A stretch of 64,000 bases of DNA. Source: Rossellomorea vietnamensis (GTDB taxonomy: Bacteria; Bacillota; Bacilli; Bacillales; Bacillaceae_B). The position numbers and the translations under genes were made by a program. Position 1 is the first letter of the stretch; every line of letters starts with the position of its first letter. The notes under the pieces were generated by a model. It made no database searches, had not been told where the DNA came from, and saw nothing but the letters and a program-made list of their open reading frames with translations. Below are positions 1-8,982 of the stretch, piece by piece. The stretch covers positions 189,685-253,684 of the forward strand of contig NZ_VTEH01000003.1 of assembly GCF_008180615.1 (NCBI RefSeq), in the 5' to 3' direction.

Positions 1-1
1 A

Positions 2-136
2 TCATTTCTTTATGATAATCATATGTTAATTCTTACAGTAAACAAGGGTAAAGTACTTATGTCTAATGGAAGATGCTTCTTTCAGCCAGGGATCGGGGAA
101 GAATTGATTATTAAAAATCCCGGCTATTTAACGTGA
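2..136 (+). CDS. Possible 3' end of an unidentified gene cut by the window edge
   Basis: An open frame runs from the window edge to a TGA at 134-136 and encodes 44 residues ending in NPGYLT. The codons look coding-like, but I do not recognise the product. In B. subtilis the gene before ypiA is aroA (EPSP synthase), and this C-terminus does not look like that enzyme. It could also be a chance open frame. Confidence 0.25.
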   Translation, partial: SFLYDNHMLILTVNKGKVLMSNGRCFFQPGIGEELIIKNPGYLT

Positions 137-203
137 TCATCTCTTGATATAATTTCTAATTAACCCTTCTATAAAAGTATTTGTAGAAGAAAGGATTTTT
201 GAT

Positions 204-1463
204 ATGAACTATGCAGAAGAAATGCTGACATCACTGGAACAAGGAGACCTTGACAACGCTGCAAAACATTTCAAGCGGGTGAAGAATCTAGGTACTGATG
301 AAGAGAAGTTTACACTTGCAGAAAATCTTTACCACTTAGGGTTTTTGCAAGAGACAAAAGAATTGCTCGAACTGCTTTTAGCAAGCTACCCTGGTGAAGG
401 TGAGCTGATTGTGACCCTTGCGGAAGTCCTCGTTGAAATGGATGATGAGGAAGGTGCCCTTGAACTGCTTTCAGAAATGGGGGAAGGGGACCCTGACTAT
501 CCGAGGGCCTTGCTGCTACAAGCAGACTTGTATCAAATGCAGGGGCTTTTTGAAGTGAGTGAGCAAAAGCTGCTTCAGGCTAAGAAGATTCTCCCGGCAG
601 AACCAGTGATTGATTTTGCGCTTGGCGAACTTTACCTTGAGATAGGAAAGTTTCTCGAAGCGATCCGGTCTTACGAAAATGTCCTTAAAGCTCAAAAGAC
701 GAATGTCGGCGGAGTGGATGTCCATCAAAGGATGGGTGAGGCTCTCAGTGCCGGGGGAGACTTTGAACAGGCACTGGATCATTACGAGAAGGCTCTTGAT
801 GAGCATTTGGAAATCAATACGCTGTTTGGCTATGCCTTTACAGCCTATCAAGCGGGGTACTATACCAAGGCGATAGAAAAATTGGAATCTGTGAAAGCAC
901 TGGATCCTGACTATAACTCGCTGTATCTGCTCCTGTCCAAGGCATACGAACACGAAGAGGAGCTTGATAAGAGTCTGGAAACAGTGAAAGAAGGGATTAC
1001 TCATGACGAGTTCAACAAGGAACTTCTATTCCACGGAGGGAAAATTTCCTTGAAGCTCGGCATGGAAGAGGATGCTGAAAAATTCATGCGTGAATCCCTG
1101 GCGCTTGACCAGGGCTATATGGAAGCAGCTCTGACCTTGAACAAACTCTTCCTCCGTCAGGAAAGATACGAAGATGTTCTTGAAATCATTAAATTGATGG
1201 AGAGTGAAGGAGAGGAAGATCCCCAGCTTCATTGGGACGCAGCGGCAGCATATGAAAAAACAGAGGATTATAAAGAAGCATTAAAACAATACCGCCTTGC
1301 ATATACTTTCTTTAAAGAACATCCAGACTTTCTTCAGGAATATGGATATTTCCTTATCGAAGAAGGAAAACGAGGAGAGGCCAGAGAAGTATTTAATGAA
1401 TTGGTACAGAAAGACCCAACAAATGAAGAGTGGGCTATGATGATTGAAAGGTTGGAAGAATGA
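204..1463 (+). CDS. ypiA: TPR-repeat protein YpiA
   Basis: This 419-residue protein consists almost entirely of tetratricopeptide-like helical pairs, for example the segments around residues 95-125, 170-200 and 345-375 with the spaced A/G/Y/F pattern of TPRs. It has no signal peptide or membrane segment, so it should be a cytoplasmic scaffold. Length and position match B. subtilis YpiA, which always precedes ypiB. In Listeria and Bacillus, the YpiB homologue ReoY, and reportedly YpiA, affect ClpCP-dependent turnover of MurA, the first enzyme of peptidoglycan synthesis; that role is taken from the family and is not visible here. The start is supported by a purine-rich GAAGAAAGG about 10 bases upstream. 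ypiB follows after 47 bases, so they are probably co-transcribed. Confidence 0.88.
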   Translation: MNYAEEMLTSLEQGDLDNAAKHFKRVKNLGTDEEKFTLAENLYHLGFLQETKELLELLLASYPGEGELIVTLAEVLVEMDDEEGALELLSEMGEGDPDYPRALLLQADLYQMQGLFEVSEQKLLQAKKILPAEPVIDFALGELYLEIGKFLEAIRSYENVLKAQKTNVGGVDVHQRMGEALSAGGDFEQALDHYEKALDEHLEINTLFGYAFTAYQAGYYTKAIEKLESVKALDPDYNSLYLLLSKAYEHEEELDKSLETVKEGITHDEFNKELLFHGGKISLKLGMEEDAEKFMRESLALDQGYMEAALTLNKLFLRQERYEDVLEIIKLMESEGEEDPQLHWDAAAAYEKTEDYKEALKQYRLAYTFFKEHPDFLQEYGYFLIEEGKRGEAREVFNELVQKDPTNEEWAMMIERLEE

Positions 1464-1510
1464 CTGCCTGTATAACACTGCAGGACAAAATACGCAGAGG
1501 AGGGAAATGA

Positions 1511-2053
1511 ATGAAGACCCCTGTATCTGTCAACGAGAAAAAGGATTTCATCCGGTGGTTCTTAAATCGTTACCAGCTGAAGAGACGTGAGTGTGTCTGG
1601 ATTCTGAATTACCTTATGAGCCATGACCAGCTAATGAAAAAAGTTCATTTTGTTGAAGAAGCACAATATTGTCCAAGAGGGCTGGTCATGTCCACCCATT
1701 GTGTAGAGGAAGTACCGTTCAGGTTTTATAAAGAGAACATTATGACAACGGATGCTGAAAAATCTTTTCATGATATCAGGCTGAATAAGGATGAGGATAT
1801 TTATATTCAGCTCAATTTCACTAAAGCCAATGCTTCATACCAGTATGCCGCGGTCCGTGAAGAAAATCCTTTCATGCCGAAATACTTGTTAATTAATGAG
1901 AAAGACAGGATTATAGCGGAGCAGTTTCTAAAATCAAGTATAGAAACCTATCAGAGACAGAAAATCCTCGATGCCATCGATGATGCTTTGGATAGAAATG
2001 ATAAAAAGAAGTTCAGGGAATTGACTTCAAAATTAAAGAACTTGCCGGTTTGA
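1511..2053 (+). CDS. ypiB: YpiB/ReoY family protein (UPF0302) with IDEAL domain
   Basis: The 180-residue product matches the UPF0302/YpiB family in length and layout: an N-terminal helical domain with the conserved [19 protein letters not shown] region (residues 10-28), then a short C-terminal IDEAL domain around residues 150-172 ([17 protein letters not shown]). In Listeria the orthologue ReoY acts with ReoM and the kinase PrkA to control MurA degradation by ClpCP; this is inferred from homology. A strong AGAGGAGGG site lies just before the ATG. It follows ypiA closely and is closed by a clear intrinsic terminator at 2061-2092, so ypiA-ypiB is probably a two-gene unit. Confidence 0.9.
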   Translation: MKTPVSVNEKKDFIRWFLNRYQLKRRECVWILNYLMSHDQLMKKVHFVEEAQYCPRGLVMSTHCVEEVPFRFYKENIMTTDAEKSFHDIRLNKDEDIYIQLNFTKANASYQYAAVREENPFMPKYLLINEKDRIIAEQFLKSSIETYQRQKILDAIDDALDRNDKKKFRELTSKLKNLPV

Positions 2054-2060
2054 CCGTGGA

Positions 2061-2092
2061 GCTGACAATCTAACAGGATTGTCAGCTTTTTT
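2061..2092 (+). terminator. Rho-independent terminator after ypiB
   Basis: A perfect 10-bp stem (GCTGACAATC / GATTGTCAGC) with a 6-base loop is followed by six Ts. It begins 8 bases after the ypiB stop codon. Confidence 0.92.
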
Positions 2093-2130
2093 GTGGGTCT
2101 TTAAAGGCATTGTAACTTATACTGCCGCTG

Positions 2131-2166
2131 CCGATTTTCGATTCACCGCCCGCCTCGTGGAGCCGT
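2131..2166 (+). repeat. Probable degenerate relic of repeat family R2
   Basis: The segment TTCACCGCCCGCCTCGTGG and the bases after it match about 22 of 25 positions of the R2 core seen at 28,9 kb and 46,6 kb (CTCACCGCCCGCCCCGCGG, reading the 28-kb copy in reverse). Only this piece remains, so the assignment is tentative. The rest of the 2093-2342 gap holds no gene that I can see. Confidence 0.4.
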
Positions 2167-2342
2167 TTATTACTTTTCACTAGGCATAATCTTTGCGGGG
2201 GTATTACTTGAAAACACCTATTAATTTTAAAAAACACTGTGATATTTACACTTTTGGATTTCCCATGTTTCGTTAACCTTTCAAAGTCTTCTCTAAAGTG
2301 ATATCATATTCCGCAAGAAGAACAAATAAGAGGTGTGGTATA

Positions 2343-2807
2343 GTGAATTGGAATGGAAAAGAAGTAGAAACTTATATGAAAGAGAAAAAGTATATAGATA
2401 CAGCAATTATTCCGCTTCTTCCGCTTGGGTTCGATGAGGAAATGAAGACATCTGCTGTACAAGGAGAGTTCATTTCTTTATTAGCCATGCATCTGGAGCA
2501 TCAATTTAAAGGCAGGCTGATGTTATTTCCTTCCTTTACATATCTTAAAAGCGAAGAAGAAGGCCTTGCAGAAAAGAGGCTGAAGCAATGGAGAGACACA
2601 ATGATAGATTCAGGTTTTCAATATGTTTTCTTCCTGACTTCGGACAGCGATTGGAGATTCACCAGCGATGAACTTGAACGCAGCCTCATGTGGCTTCCTT
2701 CAATCCCGCTGGATAATATGGATGAGAAATATAAGCATTCAATCATGGATGATCAGGTTAAACAGCTCTTGAATGTCATCGTGAAAAAATGGCAGAGTGA
2801 AGGCTGA
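2343..2807 (+). CDS. ypiF: YpiF, DUF2487 family protein
   Basis: This 154-residue protein matches the YpiF/DUF2487 family, which in Bacillus sits immediately before qcrA. Its molecular function is not known. The longer open frame begins at 2298, but I prefer the GTG at 2343: it has AAGAGGTG upstream at a good distance and gives an N-terminus (NWNGKEVETYMKEKKYIDTA) that resembles the family, while the extra 15 residues do not. No signal peptide or membrane segment is visible. A promoter-like pair lies between this gene and qcrA, so it need not be in the qcr operon. Confidence 0.82.
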   Translation: MNWNGKEVETYMKEKKYIDTAIIPLLPLGFDEEMKTSAVQGEFISLLAMHLEHQFKGRLMLFPSFTYLKSEEEGLAEKRLKQWRDTMIDSGFQYVFFLTSDSDWRFTSDELERSLMWLPSIPLDNMDEKYKHSIMDDQVKQLLNVIVKKWQSEG

Positions 2808-2852
2808 TTGAAAAAAGTCACATTGTTGACATCTTTTTAAAGGACTGAGTTA

Positions 2853-2881
2853 TTGACCTGATAGAGAGATTAATATATCAT
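2853..2881 (+). promoter_or_regulatory. Sigma-A type promoter for qcrABC
   Basis: TTGACC (2853-2858), a 17-base spacer and TATCAT (2876-2881) lie about 70 bases upstream of qcrA. A second TTGACA at 2826 has no well-spaced -10 box. Confidence 0.6.
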
Positions 2882-2953
2882 TATTATGTCCTAGTTTTAT
2901 ATTTGTGCGAAAAATGTCCATCGGACTGACCTTACGATAGAGGGGGGATAAGG

Positions 2954-3469
2954 ATGAGCAAACAACGAGTATCTAGACGTCAATTCCTTAATTATACGCT
3001 TACTGGTGTAGGCGGTTTCATGGCTGCTGGAATGTTGATGCCAATGGTTCGATTTGCAGTGGATCCTGTTTTGAAAGCGGAAGCAGGTGGAGACTTCATT
3101 GCAACGAAGCAAAGAGTTGATGAAATAACAACTGAACCTGTGCGTGTGGATTACAGCTACGAGCAAGTCGATGCATGGTACACTTCTGACGTTACTCAGA
3201 CGGCTTGGGTTTACAAAAATGAAAATGATGAAATCATTGCACTTTCACCTGTTTGTAAACACTTGGGATGTACAGTTAACTGGAATGGCGACAAGAACAA
3301 TGAAAATATGTTCTACTGCCCATGCCATGGCGGTCTTTACAAGAAAAACGGGAACAATGTTCCTGGAACTCCGCCGGTATCACCGTTGGATGTATATCCA
3401 ACACAAGTTAAAGACGGTATTCTGTACCTTGGGAAACCGGAAGCAAATAATTTAGTAAAGGAGGCGTAA
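2954..3469 (+). CDS. qcrA: Menaquinol:cytochrome c reductase Rieske iron-sulfur subunit
   Basis: QcrA is the Rieske subunit of the bc complex that passes electrons from menaquinol to cytochrome c across the membrane. The 171-residue product has a twin-arginine motif (VSRRQFLNYTL, residues 6-16) before one hydrophobic segment, as expected for Tat export of a folded Fe-S protein. The two Rieske boxes are CKHLGC at 101-106 and CPCHGG at 122-127. From the family, C101, H103, C122 and H125 should bind the 2Fe-2S cluster, and C106-C124 should form the disulfide. A GAGGGGGGATAAGG site precedes the ATG. It leads the qcrA-qcrB-qcrC operon with only 3 bases before qcrB. Confidence 0.97.
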   Translation: MSKQRVSRRQFLNYTLTGVGGFMAAGMLMPMVRFAVDPVLKAEAGGDFIATKQRVDEITTEPVRVDYSYEQVDAWYTSDVTQTAWVYKNENDEIIALSPVCKHLGCTVNWNGDKNNENMFYCPCHGGLYKKNGNNVPGTPPVSPLDVYPTQVKDGILYLGKPEANNLVKEA

Positions 3470-3472
3470 TCC

Positions 3473-4147
3473 GTGCTTAACAAAATGTATGATTGGGTTG
3501 ATGAGCGTTTGGACATTACGCCTTTATGGCGGGATATCGCTGACCACGAAGTGCCTGAGCATGTTAACCCTGCACATCATTTCTCTGCATTTGTTTACTG
3601 CTTTGGCGGATTGACTTTCTTCGTGACAGTCATCCAAATTTTGTCTGGTATGTTCCTGACAATGTACTATGTTCCGGATATTCAAAATGCTTGGCAATCT
3701 GTTTATTATCTTCAAAATGAAGTAGCTTTCGGACAAATTGTCCGGGGTATGCACCACTGGGGAGCGAGTTTAGTTATTGTAATGATGTTTTTACATACAC
3801 TGCGCGTCTTTTTCCAAGGAGCATACAAGAAACCTCGTGAATTGAACTGGGTTGTCGGAGTGCTTATCTTCTTCGTAATGCTTGGTCTTGGTTTCACAGG
3901 ATACTTACTCCCATGGGATATGAAAGCGCTATTTGCGACTAAGGTCGGCTTGGAAATTGCGGCTGCGACTCCTTTCATCGGGGAACAAGTTAAAATCCTG
4001 CTTGCCGGTGATGCTTCGATCGTAGGAGCTCAGACTCTTACCCGTTTCTTTGCCATCCATGTGTTCTTCCTGCCTGCAGCATTGCTGGGATTAATGGGAG
4101 CTCACTTCCTGATGATCCGTAAACAAGGGATTTCAGGTCCGTTGTAA
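3473..4147 (+). CDS. qcrB: Menaquinol:cytochrome c reductase cytochrome b subunit
   Basis: QcrB is the cytochrome b6-type subunit that carries two b hemes and contributes to the quinol sites. The 224 residues hold about four membrane helices. Paired histidines that fit heme ligands are seen in the GMHHWGAS and FLHTLRVF stretch and in FAIHVFF and GAHFLMI. Length matches the short b6 form found in Bacillus, where the rest of cytochrome b is in QcrC. Translation starts at GTG 3473, with AAAGGAGGCG upstream at the end of qcrA. Confidence 0.96.
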   Translation: MLNKMYDWVDERLDITPLWRDIADHEVPEHVNPAHHFSAFVYCFGGLTFFVTVIQILSGMFLTMYYVPDIQNAWQSVYYLQNEVAFGQIVRGMHHWGASLVIVMMFLHTLRVFFQGAYKKPRELNWVVGVLIFFVMLGLGFTGYLLPWDMKALFATKVGLEIAAATPFIGEQVKILLAGDASIVGAQTLTRFFAIHVFFLPAALLGLMGAHFLMIRKQGISGPL

Positions 4148-4201
4148 AATCTTAATACAATGAGGTTATTGATTCACTTTAACTAAAAAGGAGGGGACAC
4201 T

Positions 4202-4972
4202 ATGCATAGAGGGAAAGGGATGAAGTTCGTAGGCGATTCTCGTGTGCCTGCAGAACGTAAGCCTAATATTCCGAAAGATTATTCCGAGTTCCCGGGAAAA
4301 ACGGAAGCCTTCTGGCCTAACTTCTTATTAAAAGAATGGTTGGTCGGAGCGGTATTCTTAATCGGTTATCTTTGTCTGACGGTCGCTCACCCATCACCGT
4401 TAGAACGTATTGCCGATCCAACGGATGCGGGATATATTCCATTACCAGACTGGTATTTCTTATTTCTTTATCAATTATTGAAGTATACTTATGCATCAGG
4501 TCCATATAATGTCATCGGTGCATTTGTAATTCCAGGGATTGCATTTGGAGCACTTCTTCTGGCTCCATTTATCGACCGTGGAGTTGAACGCCGCCCGGTG
4601 AAACGTCCATTTGCTACAGGATTTATGCTTCTGGCTCTTGCAGCGACTATATTCCTTACTTGGGAATCTGTCGTTAACCATGATTGGGATGCAGCTAAGA
4701 AGCAAGGGCAAATCGTAGCAGAAGTGGAAGTTGATACGGAGTCTGAAGGCTACCAGATTTATCAGGAAAACGGTTGTATCAACTGTCACGGCGATACACT
4801 TCAGGGTGGTTCGACTGCACCTTCACTAGCTAACTTAGAGCTTACCGAAGAAGAAATCGCTGATATCGCAGTGAACGGAAAGCCGCCGGGAATGCCTGCC
4901 GGGTTGTTTGAAGGTACTGACGAAGAACTTGAAACTCTTGCAGCATTCATCGCTGGACTTGAAAGTGAATAA
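4202..4972 (+). CDS. qcrC: Menaquinol:cytochrome c reductase cytochrome b/c subunit
   Basis: QcrC is the fused subunit typical of Bacillus: residues 40-155 resemble b6f subunit IV, with about three membrane helices and a PDWYF motif at 82-86 (the PEWY-type quinol-oxidation loop), and residues 180-256 form a cytochrome c domain outside the membrane. The heme c attachment site CINCH is at 192-196, and GMPAGLF near the C-terminus supplies a candidate axial methionine. Length 256 equals the family norm. It is the last gene of the operon; an intrinsic terminator starts 9 bases after the stop. Confidence 0.97.
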   Translation: MHRGKGMKFVGDSRVPAERKPNIPKDYSEFPGKTEAFWPNFLLKEWLVGAVFLIGYLCLTVAHPSPLERIADPTDAGYIPLPDWYFLFLYQLLKYTYASGPYNVIGAFVIPGIAFGALLLAPFIDRGVERRPVKRPFATGFMLLALAATIFLTWESVVNHDWDAAKKQGQIVAEVEVDTESEGYQIYQENGCINCHGDTLQGGSTAPSLANLELTEEEIADIAVNGKPPGMPAGLFEGTDEELETLAAFIAGLESE

Positions 4973-4980
4973 AGACAAGA

Positions 4981-5007
4981 GATCCGGCTGATGCCGGATC
5001 TTTTTTT
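4981..5007 (+). terminator. Terminator of the qcrABC operon
   Basis: An 8-bp perfect stem GATCCGGC / GCCGGATC with a TGAT loop is followed by seven Ts. Confidence 0.93.
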
Positions 5008-5109
5008 GAATGAAATAATGGGCATGACGGGAATGAAAAACTTCTCGCTTTTCCTTATAATGTTATACATAACTGTTTATAGTGATTATGGATATGAAAA
5101 GGAGAAAGT

Positions 5110-5703
5110 ATGATTCAACTATATTCCTACTTAACACATAAATCATTTCTGGTCCTGCTGCTTGTTATCAATATACTGGGCACCATTTACGGATACATTT
5201 GGTATCTTCCTCAATTGGAAAGAACGGCTCCCCAGTTTATGATTTTTGTCCCGGACAGTCCTACAGCGAGTCTCTTCTTTTGTTTCGTGGTGGCGGCTTT
5301 ATTAAGGGGGAAAAATTGGCCTCTAATGGAAGCTTTGGCAATTATAACTTTATTCAAATATGGTATTTGGGCGGTTGTCATGAATCTGCTGACATACGGG
5401 GTCACTGGTTACCTTTCGTGGGAAGGATATATGTTAATAGGTTCTCACTTTGCCATGGCAGTTCAGGGGATTCTTTACTCTCCGTATTACCGTGTAAGGA
5501 TCTGGCATATTATTGCTGCTTCTATATGGACACTGCACAACGATATCATTGATTACGTATTCATGCAGTATCCCGTCTATTCGCAGCTTCATCTTTATAT
5601 CAGCGAAATAGGATACTTTACATTCTGGTTGAGTTTATTTTCGATTCTTCTATGCTATTACTTTACACAAAGAGTGGAAAGACGCGTAATTCCACTGCAG
5701 TAA
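5110..5703 (+). CDS. ypjA: YpjA, DUF1405 membrane protein
   Basis: The 197-residue protein has five or six hydrophobic segments (first at residues 12-32, others around 50-65, 70-95, 108-130 and 165-190) and matches the DUF1405/YpjA family by position and composition. The function is unknown in B. subtilis as well. AAAGGAGAAAG precedes the ATG, and a TATAAT at 5056-5061 with ATGAAA 17 bases upstream is a plausible promoter. ypjB follows after 68 bases. Confidence 0.85.
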   Translation: MIQLYSYLTHKSFLVLLLVINILGTIYGYIWYLPQLERTAPQFMIFVPDSPTASLFFCFVVAALLRGKNWPLMEALAIITLFKYGIWAVVMNLLTYGVTGYLSWEGYMLIGSHFAMAVQGILYSPYYRVRIWHIIAASIWTLHNDIIDYVFMQYPVYSQLHLYISEIGYFTFWLSLFSILLCYYFTQRVERRVIPLQ

Positions 5704-5771
5704 TAGAATTTGGAGGTCTACTCTTGCCCTTGTCCTCATACACTTTATTAGTAGTTTGAGGGGGGACAAGT

Positions 5772-6563
5772 ATGAAATTATTACGGTCGATTTTTATAGC
5801 GCTCATCCTTTTAATGATAAGCTTTCCTATGCACACATCAGCTGAAGAGGCTTCTTTGAAGGAGCTGGATACGATTGCGGACGAGGCCTTGCAAATGACC
5901 AAATCGGGCAGGTTTGATGAAGCGAAGCAGCTTTTACAATATTTTTCGGACAAGTTTTCTGAAGTGAATGCAAGAGACCGTTCCTTTTCCATGGATGAAC
6001 TCCGGATTCTTACTGTGGCGCATGAAGGAGCTTTGCAATCTCTTGCTAATACCTCTGAGTCGATAGAGCAGAGAATCGATTCGGTCATTACTTTCAGGCT
6101 TGTCATGGATACAATATCCTCACAGCACCAGCCTTTATGGACCGAAATGGAAAAGCCGATTATGTCAGCTTTCCAGCAGATGCAGACGGCAGCAAATGAG
6201 GGAGATACAGAAGCATATCATTCGACCCTTAATCAATTTTTGACAAAGTACAGCATCATCCAGCCAAGCATTAAGTTGGATGTTCCTGTAGAAAAAGTAC
6301 AGCAGCTTGATTCAAGGATTACATTCATCGATCGCTATAGAAGTGAAAGTGGAAGCAGCACGGAGACAATCAATGAATTGAATACCTTGGAAGATGATTT
6401 GGAAAAACTATTCGATGGTCTCACAGAAGATGAAGCAGACCCTTCGCTCTGGTGGGTGATCACCACCACAGGGAGTATTATTATCCTTACATTATCTTAT
6501 GTAGGCTGGAGAAAATATAAAGGGGAATCTGAGCAGTCCCGCTCTGAGAGGCAAAAGGATTGA
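5772..6563 (+). CDS. ypjB: Sporulation protein YpjB
   Basis: The 263-residue product has an N-terminal signal peptide (hydrophobic residues 6-22 ending near TSAEE), a long helical extracellular region, and one C-terminal membrane segment (WWVITTTGSIIILTLSYVGW, about 229-248) followed by a short basic tail. This is the layout of the sporulation protein YpjB family. The exact role is not established. A strong GAGGGGGGA site precedes the ATG. It follows ypjA as in B. subtilis. Confidence 0.84.
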   Translation: MKLLRSIFIALILLMISFPMHTSAEEASLKELDTIADEALQMTKSGRFDEAKQLLQYFSDKFSEVNARDRSFSMDELRILTVAHEGALQSLANTSESIEQRIDSVITFRLVMDTISSQHQPLWTEMEKPIMSAFQQMQTAANEGDTEAYHSTLNQFLTKYSIIQPSIKLDVPVEKVQQLDSRITFIDRYRSESGSSTETINELNTLEDDLEKLFDGLTEDEADPSLWWVITTTGSIIILTLSYVGWRKYKGESEQSRSERQKD

Positions 6564-6598
6564 CAACCAATACTGGAGAAGATAAAATTTAAGTAATT

Positions 6599-6739
6599 AG
6601 GCTGTTTTCTAAAATATTGTTGTTTTCGGGAAAATCTCAAGCGCCATATGTTTCCCCTGAATTACTTAATAGGGGTATTTTCGCTCAATAATGGAGATTT
6701 TTATATTGCATAGCAGCAAAGTTTACGAAAAGAGCCAAT
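6599..6739 (+). repeat. Interspersed repeat R1, copy a
   Basis: A 140-bp intergenic element begins GGCTGTTTTC...TTGTTGTTTTCGGG and ends AGCAAAGTTTACGAAAAGAGCC. The same ends recur in at least five other gaps of this window in either orientation. No ORF lies inside. It fills most of the ypjB-yugP gap. Confidence 0.7.
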
Positions 6740-6764
6740 AATTACATCTAGATGGAGGTTTGAA

Positions 6765-7445
6765 ATGGGAGGATTTATCCTTTATTTCATTTTAATATCA
6801 CTAATACCGATTTTGGCAAGTATGAATGTTAAGAGAACATTTAAGAAATATTCTAGGGTTGCCACTACTTCAGGAATGACTGGGGCGGAAATGGCCCGCC
6901 GTATTCTTAATGAAAACGGACTGTACGATGTGAAAGTGGTTGAAGGACGCGGTTTTCTGAGTGACCATTACAACCCTTTAAATAAAACCGTTGCATTATC
7001 ACCTGATAATTACCATGGCCATTCGGTTGCTGGTGCTGCAGTCGCTGCTCATGAAGTAGGACATGCAATTCAGGACAGTGAGAGCTATGCTTTTCTAAGA
7101 TTTCGACATGCACTTGTCCCTGTAGCGAATATCAGCTCCAACTTGTCATTTGTGTTTATCTTAATAGGGATCTTCAGCCAGCTATCAGGAATGTTCCTAT
7201 TGGGTATCGTCTTAATGGCTGCCGGGGTTCTGTTCCAATTTATCACCCTGCCGGTGGAATTCAATGCTTCCTCCAGGGCGATGAATCAAATCGTTTCACT
7301 GGGATTGATTCGTAATGAAGAAGAACGCCATGCGAAAAAAGTGTTGAATGCTGCTGCGTTGACGTACGTGGCTGCTGCAGCTGTTGCGCTTATTGAACTG
7401 CTTCGTCTGCTGATGATTTACACAGGTATGCAGGGAGAAGATTAA
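6765..7445 (+). CDS. yugP: Membrane zinc metallopeptidase, YugP family
   Basis: The 226-residue protein has an N-terminal membrane segment and a zinc-protease motif HEVGHAIQ near residues 110-117, followed by two or three C-terminal membrane helices. This matches the YugP family of putative membrane zinc metallopeptidases, whose substrates are unknown. A TGGAGG site precedes the ATG. In B. subtilis yugP lies elsewhere on the chromosome, so its place between ypjB and ypjC is a local difference in gene order. Confidence 0.88.
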   Translation: MGGFILYFILISLIPILASMNVKRTFKKYSRVATTSGMTGAEMARRILNENGLYDVKVVEGRGFLSDHYNPLNKTVALSPDNYHGHSVAGAAVAAHEVGHAIQDSESYAFLRFRHALVPVANISSNLSFVFILIGIFSQLSGMFLLGIVLMAAGVLFQFITLPVEFNASSRAMNQIVSLGLIRNEEERHAKKVLNAAALTYVAAAAVALIELLRLLMIYTGMQGED

Positions 7446-7545
7446 TTAGAAAGCTGAAAAGCCAGCTTGGGATTTGGAGCTGGATTCAGAAACGCAGTCC
7501 CAACTCCAATACGTAACTCCTGTGCTTTCTTATCAGAGTAAAAAA

Positions 7546-7574
7546 GTGCTTCCCAATCGGGAAGCACTTTTTTT
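7546..7574. terminator. Bidirectional terminator between yugP and ypjC
   Basis: A 9-bp stem GTGCTTCCC / GGGAAGCAC with an AATC loop has an A-run on the left and a T-run on the right, so it can end transcription from both converging genes. Confidence 0.9.
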
Positions 7575-8445
7575 AGTCCTCAAGAGGATTCTTATTTGCA
7601 TCAAGAGTGAAACCTTCACCGAGTACATCGTGAACCACCGTGACAGAAACAAAAGCATGGGGGTCGACAAAGCTGATGATATTCTTTAAACGTACAATTT
7701 CATTTTTTCCAACCACACAATAAAGGACATTGCGGTTTTCTTTTGTGAATGAGCCGTGTCCTTTAAGGACGGTAACTCCCCTGTCCATTTTTTCATTGAT
7801 CGTATCTGCAATTTCCTCATGCTTATCAGAGATGATCATAGCCCCCCTGGCTGCATAGGCACCTTCCTGCATGAAATCGATCACTCTTGCCCCCACAAAT
7901 ACGGCCACAAGGGTGTACATGGCTTCCCTGTATCCTAAGTACGTAATAAGGGAAACCCCTATGACAAGGGCATCAAAGATGAACATAGTTTTCCCCATGC
8001 TCCAACCTACATATTTATGAACGAGCCTTGCAATAATATCTACACCGCCGGTCGTTCCCCCATATCTGAAAATGATTCCAAGTCCTACGCCGAGAAAAGC
8101 TCCGGCAAAAAGAGCGGCAAGAAATAAATCACCCTCCAATGGGATTCTGACTTGGTATCTTTGGAAAATCCATAGAAATACAGAAAGTGCAATCGTACCG
8201 ATGATGGTATAGTAAAAAGCACGCCTTCCTAAAAATTTCCAACCGATAAAGAAGATAGGGATGTTCAAGGCAAGGTTAGAATAAGAAGGGTCAATGCCGG
8301 CAAGAAAGTATAATAATAACGTTATGCCTGTAAACCCGCCTTCTGCCAGTTCATTCTGGATGTTGAAATGGACTAGTCCAAATGCAAAGATTGCAGAACC
8401 GAGAATGATGAAAAATGTATTTTTGACACGCAGTCCGAGTAACAT
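7573..8445 (-). CDS. ypjC: YitT-family membrane protein with DUF2179 domain (YpjC)
   Basis: The 290-residue product has about six membrane helices in its first 200 residues, with the glycine-rich GGTTGGVDIIARL segment typical of YitT/UPF0750 proteins. A soluble C-terminal DUF2179 domain (about 205-285) contains the RGVTVLKGHGSFTKENRNVLYC stretch. The family is thought to be transport-related, but substrate and direction are unknown. Length equals that of B. subtilis YpjC. It is on the minus strand, between yugP and ypjD, with TTGGAGGAAC upstream of its ATG. Confidence 0.87.
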   Translation of the reverse strand: MLLGLRVKNTFFIILGSAIFAFGLVHFNIQNELAEGGFTGITLLLYFLAGIDPSYSNLALNIPIFFIGWKFLGRRAFYYTIIGTIALSVFLWIFQRYQVRIPLEGDLFLAALFAGAFLGVGLGIIFRYGGTTGGVDIIARLVHKYVGWSMGKTMFIFDALVIGVSLITYLGYREAMYTLVAVFVGARVIDFMQEGAYAARGAMIISDKHEEIADTINEKMDRGVTVLKGHGSFTKENRNVLYCVVGKNEIVRLKNIISFVDPHAFVSVTVVHDVLGEGFTLDANKNPLED

Positions 8446-8926
8446 GATTGTTCCTCCAATCTTTCATTAAGTAAATATAAGAGCAGTATACCGGCTGATT
8501 ATTTATGCCATTATTCAATATTTTCAGGGTGATCACTTTCATTGATGTCCTGCTCCTGAAGACAACCGCCGTATTCTTTTCTTATAACAGAGCAATTATA
8601 TAGGAAGAGATGTAAACTATCAATAAGGCTTTTTTTCTGTAGTTTTTCTTATGCTCTGCCTGAAATTTCAAAGAGGCTTCATGATTCAAATTACAATATA
8701 AATCTGGCAGCATCTTGAGAAAAGAGCAATGTGAAAAGTAGTAATTATTAAAATTTGCAGAGTCCGAATGCTGTTGTTGAAATATCGAAGCAGTTAGAAA
8801 AGCCCTTGTTTTTTTGAGGCACAAACTATGGCTGAGAAGGTATAATTTTCTGTAAAAGGATAATCAGCCCCGGCGGATTAACAACATTTGTACAGAAACA
8901 TAAAAAAGCAGCCATGGTTTAATTAT
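8446..8926. other. Intergenic region with no gene seen
   Basis: The ypjC and ypjD genes diverge here. I see AT-rich sequence without a convincing ribosome site plus ORF, and no strong hairpin. The 80-codon minus-strand frame at 8582-8824 has no good start context and an implausible composition. Confidence 0.4.
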
Positions 8927-8955
8927 TTGTCAAAAATCAATTCTTTAGCTAACAT
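8927..8955 (+). promoter_or_regulatory. Promoter of the ypjD-dapB-mgsA-bsh-cca-birA operon
   Basis: TTGTCA (8927-8932), a 17-base spacer and TAACAT (8950-8955) lie 28 bases before the ypjD start. No terminator or better promoter is visible between here and the end of birA. Confidence 0.5.
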
Positions 8956-8982
8956 AATAGAAGAAATTAGCGAGGTGTTACT

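Noticed and set aside
8582..8824. 80-codon minus-strand frame in the ypjC-ypjD gap
   Set aside because: No ribosome site, unlikely amino-acid pattern and no known match.
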